Source: Deltaproteobacteria bacterium (GTDB taxonomy: Bacteria; Desulfobacterota; Syntrophia; Syntrophales; UBA2210). Taken from it: a stretch of 10,562 nt of DNA. Numbering within the stretch: position 1 is the first letter of the stretch; the number at the start of each line of letters is the position of its first letter. The notes beneath the pieces are model-generated. The model was not told the origin of the DNA. It ran no database searches and saw only the letters and a program-made list of their open reading frames with translations. The position numbers and the translations under genes are program-made. Shown here one piece after another: positions 1 to 5,280 of this stretch. The stretch is taken from assembly GCA_019314085.1 (NCBI GenBank), contig JAFCZZ010000049.1, forward strand, positions 1-10,562, read 5' to 3'.

Positions 1-11
1 ATGCACGGTTA

Positions 12-27
12 TGCGCAACGTTGTGCA
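12..27. promoter_or_regulatory. 16-bp near-perfect palindrome at the left end
   Basis: The sequence TGCGCAACGTTGTGCA is self-complementary around CAACGTTG except for one G/T pair. It lies in non-coding DNA about 130 bp before the first gene. A dyad of this size could be an operator or a terminal/origin element, but no partner site was found elsewhere in the window. Nearby bases repeat GCAAC and TTGCG, so it may simply be the densest part of a short repetitive stretch. Confidence 0.35.
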
Positions 28-120
28 ACCTTTTGCGTTTTATCAAAGGTCGTTTTTTTGGTCAAAATTCTTTAATTTTAGGGCTTTTATTTTTCTACTT
101 TTATGCCACTAAGAACGAGT

Positions 121-130
121 TTTTTTATAG
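121..130 (+). promoter_or_regulatory. Possible TATA region for the first gene
   Basis: The non-coding stretch 1-147 is T-rich. It has a T7 run at about 53-59, TTTTATTTTT at about 86-95 and TTTTTTATAG at 121-130. If 86-95 is the TATA element, the transcript would begin near 115 and carry the GAGGTAAT Shine-Dalgarno at 134-141. If 121-130 is used, the message would begin close to the start codon and be nearly leaderless. The sequence alone does not decide between them. Confidence 0.3.
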
Positions 131-147
131 TTTGAGGTAATATCTTA

Positions 148-642
148 TTGGGTATTCTCATGGTTAGAGAAAAGGAAACGTACCTGGATGAGGAAGGGGA
201 GCTGACTTACGATCCGAGGGATGCCCCTGCTCCTCTAAAGAAGCTCAACGTCAAAGCACTCAGGAAGGAATGCGAGTTCTGGAGGAAGCTGTGGGAGTGG
301 ATGCCTTACAACGTCAAGTACTGGACGGGGAAGATAGGTCACCAGGTCGGAGCTGTACGCAGGGACTATCACAGGTGGCTCGGCGTTCTGCTCGGCACTG
401 AGTTCGAGCTGAAGAGCATGGAGATTGGCGTGTACGAGCTGGTCTACGATCACAACAAGCGCAGGTACTACTGGGAGCGGAAGATCGTCAAGGTTCCTGT
501 CGGCAGTCTGTTGACCTACGAGTTCATAGCGGACAGGAAGCCTGAGCTCACCGAGGAGGAGAAGGCCAAGGCGGAGAAGAGGGCTATTGACATGTCCGCT
601 GAGGAAGCGACCGTTTACGAGGAAGGGGAGGGGGAGAGTTAG
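148..642 (+). CDS. Trp/Tyr-rich hypothetical protein with acidic tail
   Basis: I do not recognise this 164-residue protein. Residues 35-125 are rich in aromatic and basic residues (for example WRKLWEWMPYNVKYW at about 45-59, then RRDYHRWLG) and appear to form an alpha/beta domain. Residues 130-164 are a charged, Glu/Lys-rich helix ending in an acidic tail. There is no signal peptide or membrane segment. The TTG at 148 is preferred because GAGGTAAT (134-141) lies at proper spacing. An in-frame ATG at 160 has no such site but could serve a leaderless message. The gene stands alone, outside the left control module, so it may be expressed separately from the virion genes that follow. It could be a DNA-binding or virion protein. 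Confidence 0.75.
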   Translation: MGILMVREKETYLDEEGELTYDPRDAPAPLKKLNVKALRKECEFWRKLWEWMPYNVKYWTGKIGHQVGAVRRDYHRWLGVLLGTEFELKSMEIGVYELVYDHNKRRYYWERKIVKVPVGSLLTYEFIADRKPELTEEEKAKAEKRAIDMSAEEATVYEEGEGES

Positions 643-668
643 CATAGTAATAGGTATTACGTATGTGA

Positions 669-721
669 TTTCTCAAATCCCGAAAAATCGCTCATAGGCC
701 TCAGAACAGGGTAGGTTTTTA
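669..721 (+). promoter_or_regulatory. Left control module, boxes 1 and 2
   Basis: This segment holds two blocks that recur in inverted orientation near the right end. Box 1 is TTTCTCAAATCCCGAAAA (669-686), identical over 18 nt to the minus strand of 10424-10441. Box 2 is GAACAGGGTAGGTTTTTA (704-721), 17 of 18 identical to the minus strand of 10359-10376. CTCAT also lies at the same offset after box 1 in both copies. The module is followed by a TTA-triplet tract and a strong TATA box for the virion genes. The T5 run in box 2 could also end transcription of the upstream gene (stop at 642), so a combined terminator-plus-promoter unit is possible. Confidence 0.6.
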
Positions 722-723
722 TA

Positions 724-750
724 TTATTATTATTATTAGTATTAGTAATA
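724..750 (+). repeat. TTA-triplet tract upstream of the virion promoter
   Basis: TTA is repeated five times at 724-738 and followed by degenerate TATTAG and TAATA units. Similar triplet tracts occur at 4660-4686 and 10323-10360, each just upstream of a gene or operon start. Such DNA melts easily and lacks G/C, and could help promoter opening, protein binding or origin unwinding. Confidence 0.6.
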
Positions 751-765
751 GGTTATATGCGACAC

Positions 766-774
766 TTTATATAT
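766..774 (+). promoter_or_regulatory. Archaeal TATA box of the virion operon
   Basis: TTTATATAT fits the archaeal TATA consensus. With a start site about 25 nt downstream (near 797) the message begins just before the Shine-Dalgarno GGTGAT (798-803), which lies 6 nt ahead of the ATG at 810. This is the best-formed promoter on the rightward strand and probably serves the helical protein and capsid genes. Confidence 0.65.
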
Positions 775-809
775 AATGAACAATAGAGATCTCACACGGT
801 GATAAACCG

Positions 810-1235
810 ATGGTAATGAAGACTGCCGAAGAGGCAAGAAAGAACTTAGAGGATGCAGTGCCTTACATCCCGGATCGGTACGAATCCGGGATAAGGAAAG
901 CGGACTGGAAGACACCCGCGGCGAGTGACGAGGCGGAGAACAACTTTAAGACGGTGATGACGCAGGTCATTGCGGAGAAGAAGAGACAGAAGGCGATCCA
1001 GAGGATCGATAACACCGACTGGCAGAATGATGCTATCGAGAAAGGAAAGCCGATCATCGGAGAGAGGATCAGGGCTGCAATACCCAAGCAGAGTGCGGCG
1101 TGGGCGCCGATCTACGAGGGAGTCCAGAGGGCTGTTGAAGCGCTGCCGCGGAGAACCGTGGACTGGAGAGAGAACATCAACAAGAGACTCGTACCTGTCG
1201 TGGAGCAGTGGAAGAAGGGAGCTGGAAAGCTATAG
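810..1235 (+). CDS. Helical protein preceding the capsid gene
   Basis: This 141-residue, highly charged protein is predicted to be almost wholly alpha-helical, with conserved-looking WxxxA and LPRR patches (W33, W71, W98, W119, LPRR at 112-115). It has no Cys, signal peptide or membrane segment. The start at 810 has GGTGAT six bases upstream; a second ATG at 816 is less well placed. It is the first gene after the strong promoter and directly precedes the candidate major capsid gene. In many viruses that is the position of a scaffold, minor capsid or capsid-assembly protein, and I infer such a role only from position. I do not recognise the family. Confidence 0.8.
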   Translation: MVMKTAEEARKNLEDAVPYIPDRYESGIRKADWKTPAASDEAENNFKTVMTQVIAEKKRQKAIQRIDNTDWQNDAIEKGKPIIGERIRAAIPKQSAAWAPIYEGVQRAVEALPRRTVDWRENINKRLVPVVEQWKKGAGKL

Positions 1236-1237
1236 TC

Positions 1238-1258
1238 GAAACTTTTAGAAAAAGTTTC
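1238..1258 (+). promoter_or_regulatory. Perfect 9-bp hairpin before the capsid gene
   Basis: GAAACTTTT pairs with AAAAGTTTC across a three-base loop (AGA). The hairpin begins two bases after the TAG at 1233-1235 and ends just before the capsid gene's Shine-Dalgarno (GGAGATGAG, about 1269-1277). No T run follows, so it is unlikely to be a bacterial-type terminator. It could be a processing or stability element at the 5' end of a capsid message, raising capsid output over the upstream gene. Confidence 0.5.
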
Positions 1259-1282
1259 ATCAAAAGTTGGAGATGAGCGAAA

Positions 1283-2089
1283 ATGGTACAGATAGGCAAG
1301 CTCAGAAAGATATTGGACGCCAACACGGAGTACGAGCAGGAAGTCAATCGTTCCTATGTGATCAGAAAGATAGGGACGGACGACACGGCTGTGCAGCAGC
1401 TGTTCATAGACGGCAAGGCGCTGACGAAGGCAGTGAGCACTGTCAATCCGTTGAGGCGAACCGACTCGAACAGGTGGGGGCCGCTTGACTTGGGAGATCT
1501 CTTCCTGGTCATTCCACCCAAATTCAAGTTCGAGATCAAGGGAACGAGCGGTAAGCTGACGGTCGTCGACGGTGAAGTCCACATCTACGAGCCTGGCGAG
1601 GCCGTCGAGACTGACCTGATGGATCGCTTTGCGGCTCAGCACAACCTCTACAGGACGTTCGATACATTCAGCTACTCTCACGGCACAGATGAGAAGTGGC
1701 TCGATGATCAAGAGGTCACGATCGCGTCGATCACGCCTCCCTCGAATGAAAGATACACGTTCGACGGCATCGTAGGGGTGAAGTTCACAGAGGTCACCCT
1801 GGCGGACGGCACCGCAGGGATCAGGATGCTGCTGGACGGCAGGCCTCTTGACATCCTGGGAACCGGAGTCGGACGCAAGGGCATCGACGCTATGGCGATG
1901 CCGTGGCCGCCGACTGACGCCGATCAGGAAGAGACGATAACGCTCGAAGGAACTCCCATTGTCGTTGAGCCCGACCACACGCTTGAGGTAACGGCTGTGA
2001 ACACAAGCGGCGCGGACATAACGCCTGGCGCTGGAGCGTCGGTGGGCATCGATCTCGTATTAGGCTACAGAAAGGAGAGGGTGGCTTAA
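1283..2089 (+). CDS. Candidate major capsid protein, beta-rich, two domains
   Basis: The 268-residue product is largely beta-strand by composition. An N-terminal helix/extended arm (1-25) is followed by a beta domain at about 25-110 and a second at about 145-262. The C-terminal part (about 218-262) has the alternating hydrophobic pattern and N-T-S-G turn common in jelly-roll capsid proteins. Two beta domains in this length would suit a compact double jelly-roll coat protein; the PM2 coat protein P2 is of similar size (about 269 residues). There is no signal peptide. GGAGATGAG lies six bases before the ATG. It is followed without a gap by small beta proteins, as expected for a coat gene with minor capsid genes. 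The fold is inferred, and a single capsid/spike protein of another fold is possible. Confidence 0.65.
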   Translation: MVQIGKLRKILDANTEYEQEVNRSYVIRKIGTDDTAVQQLFIDGKALTKAVSTVNPLRRTDSNRWGPLDLGDLFLVIPPKFKFEIKGTSGKLTVVDGEVHIYEPGEAVETDLMDRFAAQHNLYRTFDTFSYSHGTDEKWLDDQEVTIASITPPSNERYTFDGIVGVKFTEVTLADGTAGIRMLLDGRPLDILGTGVGRKGIDAMAMPWPPTDADQEETITLEGTPIVVEPDHTLEVTAVNTSGADITPGAGASVGIDLVLGYRKERVA

Positions 2090-2413
2090 ATGGCTGAGGT
2101 CAAGTGGTGGAAGACGTTATCGATAGGCGAAGGTGAAGACGAGTACGTTCCTACGGAGGACGTGCTGATTAACGTCGTGATGGCGACAGAGAGGTCTTCA
2201 CAGAACCTCGCTAACGTCTTTGCTGAGATCACCCACGAGGGATACGATCTCACGCTGGGGCCGATCCCGTGTGCAGTTATCGGATCAGATCAGGAGACAG
2301 CGCTCAGGGTCGAGAAGATTTTGCATAGAGGTAACTCATTCCACGTTAAGATCGTGAACAACCTGACTGTCGACGTGACCGTGGACATCACGCTTGAATG
2401 CCTCGCACCGTGA
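2090..2413 (+). CDS. Small beta-sandwich virion protein (putative)
   Basis: This 107-residue protein starts on the base after the preceding TAA, with AGGAGAGGG upstream, so the two are translationally linked. Strand-like segments alternate through the whole length (for example VLINVVMAT at 25-33, FHVKIVNN at 84-91 and VDVTVDITLEC at 94-104), with few helices. It has two Cys (61, 104) and no membrane segment. Its position right after the candidate coat gene suggests a minor capsid, penton or decoration protein. I do not recognise the family. Confidence 0.75.
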   Translation: MAEVKWWKTLSIGEGEDEYVPTEDVLINVVMATERSSQNLANVFAEITHEGYDLTLGPIPCAVIGSDQETALRVEKILHRGNSFHVKIVNNLTVDVTVDITLECLAP

Positions 2414-2425
2414 GGAGAGTAGAAG

Positions 2426-2731
2426 ATGATTCGCAGAGATAAGATTGCACACAGAGCTATTGATACGAATCGACTTGAAGACGAAGCGATGACACTGCCA
2501 AAAGTAGCGGTCAAGGCCGTTGCCGTGACGGTTCCAGCTGGTGCAACGTCAGGCTCATCGGCTGCAGATTCCGAGCTGGCTGGCGGAGGGATCGTAGGAT
2601 ACTATCCGACTGGCAATCAGGATCAATTCGTTGATTCTGTTGTGCTGAATCCCGACGGCTCTGTGACGATAACGCTCGCAGCTGCAGCGACAGCGGACAA
2701 CACCTTCAACGTCGTCGTTCTTAAACCCTGA
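2426..2731 (+). CDS. Small virion accessory protein with beta domain (putative)
   Basis: The 101-residue product has a charged N-terminal segment (1-22) and then a beta domain from about 25 to 99. The latter is rich in Ala, Val, Ser and Thr, with a Gly-rich turn (GGGIVGYYP at 53-61) and a DGSVTITLA strand (77-85). This Ala/Val/Thr-rich pattern is common in virion spike and decoration domains. GAGGAG overlapping the previous stop serves the ATG at 2426; an in-frame ATG at residue 22 could give a shorter form without the charged arm. The function is not known, but a structural role is likely from position and composition. Confidence 0.7.
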   Translation: MIRRDKIAHRAIDTNRLEDEAMTLPKVAVKAVAVTVPAGATSGSSAADSELAGGGIVGYYPTGNQDQFVDSVVLNPDGSVTITLAAAATADNTFNVVVLKP

Positions 2732-2739
2732 GGGGCAAC

Positions 2740-3033
2740 ATGGCAGAGAGAGCAGAGTACAACTTAGACGAGACTAAGCCACAGAAGATTTCTCTCGATA
2801 CAGGAGAGGACTCCATCGTTGAAGCCTCGATGATCGCTGACGTGCCCACGACTGTACACATTGACGCAAGCATTGATGGACGGATATGGTACGACGACAT
2901 CGACAAGATGACGAACGTGACGAAGTATCACAAGGGCTTCTTTAACACACGCAGATTTATCAGGATGAGGACAGAGGCAGCGGGCGCTGTCGGTGACAAG
3001 GTCTCGCTGATACTGACGAGCCGGAGGATGTAG
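2740..3033 (+). CDS. Small beta-sandwich virion protein with DGRIWYD motif
   Basis: This 97-residue protein has the pattern V-H-I-D-A-S-I-D-G-R-I-W at 39-50, RRFIRMRTEAAG at 71-82 and a final strand KVSLILTSR at 87-95. The pattern of a strand with S-x-D-G-x-x-W, then a late R-[FY]-I-R strand, is typical of discoidin-like or small carbohydrate-binding-like beta-sandwiches in phage fibres and spikes. TGAGGGG overlaps the previous stop and serves the ATG. It lies between a small beta virion protein and the fibre gene, so it could be a fibre-base or spike component. The fold is inferred. Confidence 0.7.
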   Translation: MAERAEYNLDETKPQKISLDTGEDSIVEASMIADVPTTVHIDASIDGRIWYDDIDKMTNVTKYHKGFFNTRRFIRMRTEAAGAVGDKVSLILTSRRM

Positions 3034-3036
3034 GAG

Positions 3037-3822
3037 TTGCCGTTCGCGTTAATTCCAGTTGACATCAAGGAGATACTCTACAGACGACACGCTGATCTAC
3101 AGAACTTAGATGCCGATGATCATCTGCAATATCTCAATAATGCACGACATGATGTAGCAGAAAGACATCCCTTATCTGCCCTTGATCCTATGGTCTGTAG
3201 TGAAGCTGAAGCTGATGACAAGATAACGGCTCATAAGAACGACGCTGATGCTCATCACGCAAAGTTACACGCCACAACGCACGCTGCTGGTGGAGCTGAT
3301 GAGATAACCGACTTACTCAATCCAGCCGCGATACCACCCTATTCCATACCGTTCAGGGACGTCAGCGTTGACACAGATTCAGATTTCATTGACCTGACCG
3401 GACTGGACCTCAATGCACACAAGTGCTACATGCTATCTCTCAATCTCGTAAATCCCACGACTTCAGGTTCGAACTACTTTATTTATGTTGAAGCTGACTA
3501 TACAAATACGAATTATTACAATCAGGGTCTCTTCATAGCCGGGACAGAGATATCAGCTGGTAGAGATAATAATCCCCTTCTTGGCTATCTCCCTGCAGGT
3601 GAAAGAGGGGCCATAATTATTTTTGTTTGGAGAGACCCAAGTGGATACTTCAGATATTTAGACAAAATGGTGCGACAGACTGGTAATGTAGTCACGAACG
3701 CGTCATACACCGGGACTAAGACTGCAACTGTGACTAACGTCACACAGATAAGAATCTCAGCGGATGTAGCTGGCGGCATCGGTGCAGGTTCGAGGGTAAT
3801 GTTGTTTAGGCTAGGGGGTTGA
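3037..3822 (+). CDS. Fibre / receptor-binding protein
   Basis: The 261-residue protein begins with TTG, three bases after the previous stop, with GGAGGAT at 3023-3029. Residues 18-97 carry His- and Asp-rich fibre motifs (DHLQYLN at 28-34; HATTHAAGGADEIT at 78-91), hallmarks of trimeric phage and archaeal-virus tail fibre or spike shafts. Residues 105-261 form a beta-rich, Asn/Thr/Tyr-rich C-terminal domain ending in VMLFRLGG, like receptor-binding tips. Its codon use is more A/T-rich than the neighbouring genes (for example 3480-3680), as is often seen in exchanged host-recognition genes. It very likely forms the host-attachment fibre of the particle. The TTG is the only sensible start that keeps the shaft. 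Confidence 0.8.
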   Translation: MPFALIPVDIKEILYRRHADLQNLDADDHLQYLNNARHDVAERHPLSALDPMVCSEAEADDKITAHKNDADAHHAKLHATTHAAGGADEITDLLNPAAIPPYSIPFRDVSVDTDSDFIDLTGLDLNAHKCYMLSLNLVNPTTSGSNYFIYVEADYTNTNYYNQGLFIAGTEISAGRDNNPLLGYLPAGERGAIIIFVWRDPSGYFRYLDKMVRQTGNVVTNASYTGTKTATVTNVTQIRISADVAGGIGAGSRVMLFRLGG

Positions 3823-3824
3823 GA

Positions 3825-3995
3825 ATGGTCAAGCGTAAAGGACTGAGGCAGGGCAAGGACATGAAAATCGTTGAAGTTGAAGATAACATGCCGAAGTTTA
3901 AGTCAGCTCCAGAGAGGAAGGGGTTGGACATCGAGAAGCTTAAGACCGTGCTGGTAGCGAAAGGCATCATATCTAACAAGGGAGAGATTGAGTGA
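3825..3995 (+). CDS. Small basic protein, 56 aa
   Basis: This short gene starts two bases after the fibre stop, and its TGA overlaps the ATG of the next gene by one base, so it sits inside a tightly coupled operon. The N-terminal half is basic and apparently unstructured. The C-terminal half (about residues 34-56, DIEKLKTVLVAKGIISNKGE) resembles the short helix-loop-helix tails (LV..KGII...E) common in small phage proteins. No membrane segment or Cys is present. Function is unknown; a fibre-associated or assembly role is possible from position. Confidence 0.65.
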   Translation: MVKRKGLRQGKDMKIVEVEDNMPKFKSAPERKGLDIEKLKTVLVAKGIISNKGEIE

Positions 3996-4162
3996 TGAAA
4001 GACGTCTATAAAGTCATGATATTTCTCATTGCGTGCGTGACGGTACTGGAAAGCATAGCGCTATTCAAAAACATCGACGGTCAAATATTTGCGACCGTCT
4101 TGGCGGGCATGATAGGTTTTGCGGCGTATCTGTTCCCGTCCCCGATCAAGAGTCACGAATGA
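3995..4162 (+). CDS. Two-TM mini membrane protein, holin-like in form
   Basis: The 55-residue product has two hydrophobic segments (about 5-23, VMIFLIACVTVLESIAL; about 31-47, IFATVLAGMIGFAAYLF), a short polar turn (KNIDGQ, 25-30) and a charged tail. Its ATG overlaps the preceding TGA, and its own TGA overlaps the ATG of the following membrane gene by four bases (ATGA), so the three are coupled. Size and topology match small holins and other viral membrane proteins, but no lysis enzyme is visible beside it, so a virion-membrane or egress role is equally possible. Confidence 0.7.
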   Translation: MKDVYKVMIFLIACVTVLESIALFKNIDGQIFATVLAGMIGFAAYLFPSPIKSHE

Positions 4163-4422
4163 GAGAGAAAGTCAAGTTCAACTGGAAAGGGCCACATCAC
4201 AGTTATTTAGGCGCATTCATGGTGTTTTGGGGCTATTTGATGATATGCGCTGATTACGGCGCTTTTGGTTACGCTTTTACGGCGCTGGGCTTTTTTGTCT
4301 TAACCGACGACGTGGTCGAGCATTACATCACTGCTGACACGCCGCTGCGGTTGTTATTTGAGAAAGTTATATATCCTCTCGTGCTAAGATTCAATAGAGT
4401 AGTTAAAATCAACGAGAAATGA
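4159..4422 (+). CDS. Membrane protein with HH and DDxxxH motifs
   Basis: The frame stays open upstream to 4033, but that part overlaps the preceding gene in another frame. The ATG at 4159, in a four-base ATGA overlap, is the likely start and gives 87 residues. Two membrane segments are predicted (about 16-31 and 35-49). G-P-H-H-S-Y-L-G precedes the first (His13, His14) and D-D-V-V-E-H follows the second (Asp50, Asp51, His55), so both groups should face the same side of the membrane and could bind metal. I recall similar HH...DD..H small membrane proteins in viruses, but cannot give a family. The C-terminal 25 residues form a basic helix. Confidence 0.75.
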   Translation: MREKVKFNWKGPHHSYLGAFMVFWGYLMICADYGAFGYAFTALGFFVLTDDVVEHYITADTPLRLLFEKVIYPLVLRFNRVVKINEK

Positions 4423-4434
4423 GAGATGAGTTAG

Positions 4435-4644
4435 ATGGCTGAGGAATATAAAATCGAAGGAATGACTGAGCGGACTCGGATCGACCCGGCCGGAAAGTTC
4501 TACAGGGTGTGGGAGATCACCTACGTCACGAAGTCAGGAGTGAGGGGAACGGTCGAGATTCCCAAAAAGGAGTTTTCAAAGAAGAAGGCCGCTGAGATCG
4601 TGAAGAAGGAAGCTGTCGAGATCGAGGAAACGCTCAGGGCGTAA
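4435..4644 (+). CDS. Small alpha/beta protein, 69 aa
   Basis: This small protein has three predicted strands (about 3-14, 21-32 and 34-43, the last two joined by the turn TKSGVRG) and a long Lys/Glu-rich helix (46-68). This gives a compact beta-beta-beta-alpha unit. GATGAG precedes the ATG at 4435. The same kind of small protein, with a TKSGV turn followed by a helix, occurs in my recollection among archaeal viral genes, but its role is unknown to me. It is the last gene before the triplet tract and probable second promoter, so it may end the first transcript. Confidence 0.7.
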   Translation: MAEEYKIEGMTERTRIDPAGKFYRVWEITYVTKSGVRGTVEIPKKEFSKKKAAEIVKKEAVEIEETLRA

Positions 4645-4650
4645 AATACG

Positions 4651-4686
4651 TTTATCTCTTTATTATTATTATTATTACTATTATTT
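4651..4686 (+). promoter_or_regulatory. TTA-triplet tract and probable second virion promoter
   Basis: The gap 4645-4707 contains TTTATCTCTT (4651-4660), then a run of TTA triplets to about 4686 with one C interruption, then a strong Shine-Dalgarno (GGTGGAGAGGT, 4693-4703) before the ATG at 4708. TTTATCT could be a weak TATA element. This is the third place where an A/T triplet tract lies directly before a gene block, but it lacks boxes 1 and 2 of the end modules. Confidence 0.4.
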
Positions 4687-4707
4687 TAGAGAGGTGGAGA
4701 GGTAGAT

Positions 4708-5280
4708 ATGAGCATATTTGACATACCAATAAGCTGGATATACAGCAGCATCAATGCGGTGAGGAGCTACGCCTACTCGCTGTACAGATCAGCGAGAGAC
4801 TACGCTCACTCGCTGTTTAATTCGGCAAAGAGCTACGCTGCCAGCCTCGTTGACGGAATAAAGAGCTATGCTCGCAGCCTCGTTGATGGAGTGAAGGCCT
4901 ACGTTCACTCTCAGTGCCTGTCGGTTAAGAACTACGCCACCGGTCTCGTCGGCGGACTGAGAGGCTACGCTCAGTCGCTGTTCAACTCCGCGAAGGAGTA
5001 CGCGTCCTCTTTGATCTCTCCGATCTGGAAGAGTATCTCTCCCGTCACGGCGTGGTTTGACAGAAGCTGGGGCAAGGTGACATTCCTCTTCGAGACCGCC
5101 TGGAGTGAAGCTCAGGGCTTCCTCTCTGATCCATCAGAGTATATACTACTCAAATTGAAAGAAAGAGCTCACGAGCTCGCTGAAACGCTGTGGGTCGCGG
5201 TGGGAGTAGAGGAGGCGATAGAAATCTTTTATAATAAAGTTGAGGAGGAGATAGAGAATGTTCAAGACGCTGTTCGCTAA
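4708..5280 (+). CDS. Eleven-residue-repeat amphipathic helical protein
   Basis: Residues 14-101 of this 190-residue protein are eight consecutive 11-residue units with consensus L-x-x-S-[AV]-[KR]-x-Y-[AV]-x-S, starting at SINAVRSYAYS and ending at LFNSAKEYASS. Eleven-residue periodicity (three helical turns) gives a long amphipathic helix with a broad hydrophobic face. It is known from apolipoproteins, perilipins, synuclein and LEA proteins, and from right-handed coiled coils. Residues 104-135 are aromatic-rich, and 140-190 form further helices with an acidic end. There is no signal peptide. It overlaps the next gene by 23 nt. I infer a membrane-coating, virion-internal or tape-measure-like role; the sequence does not decide. 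Confidence 0.8.
   Translation: MSIFDIPISWIYSSINAVRSYAYSLYRSARDYAHSLFNSAKSYAASLVDGIKSYARSLVDGVKAYVHSQCLSVKNYATGLVGGLRGYAQSLFNSAKEYASSLISPIWKSISPVTAWFDRSWGKVTFLFETAWSEAQGFLSDPSEYILLKLKERAHELAETLWVAVGVEEAIEIFYNKVEEEIENVQDAVR
4747..5010 (+). repeat. Eight degenerate 33-bp coding repeats
   Basis: The eight 11-residue units are encoded by eight in-register 33-bp units. Closely similar stretches recur, such as CTCGTTGACGGAATAAAGAG against CTCGTTGATGGAGTGAAGGC, and CTGTTTAATTCGGCAAAGAG against CTGTTCAACTCCGCGAAGGA. Most differences are at third positions, which points to old duplications kept by selection on the protein. Confidence 0.8.

Noticed and set aside
1112..1978. Long open frame of 288 codons on the minus strand opposite the capsid gene
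   Set aside because: It is Arg/Ser/Leu-rich with no fold signature or ribosome site and is the mirror of a well-supported gene on the other strand.
4033..4158. N-terminal extension of the second membrane protein
   Set aside because: This part overlaps the two-TM gene in another frame, lacks a ribosome site, and its residues are polar and unlike the rest; the ATGA-coupled start at 4159 is better.
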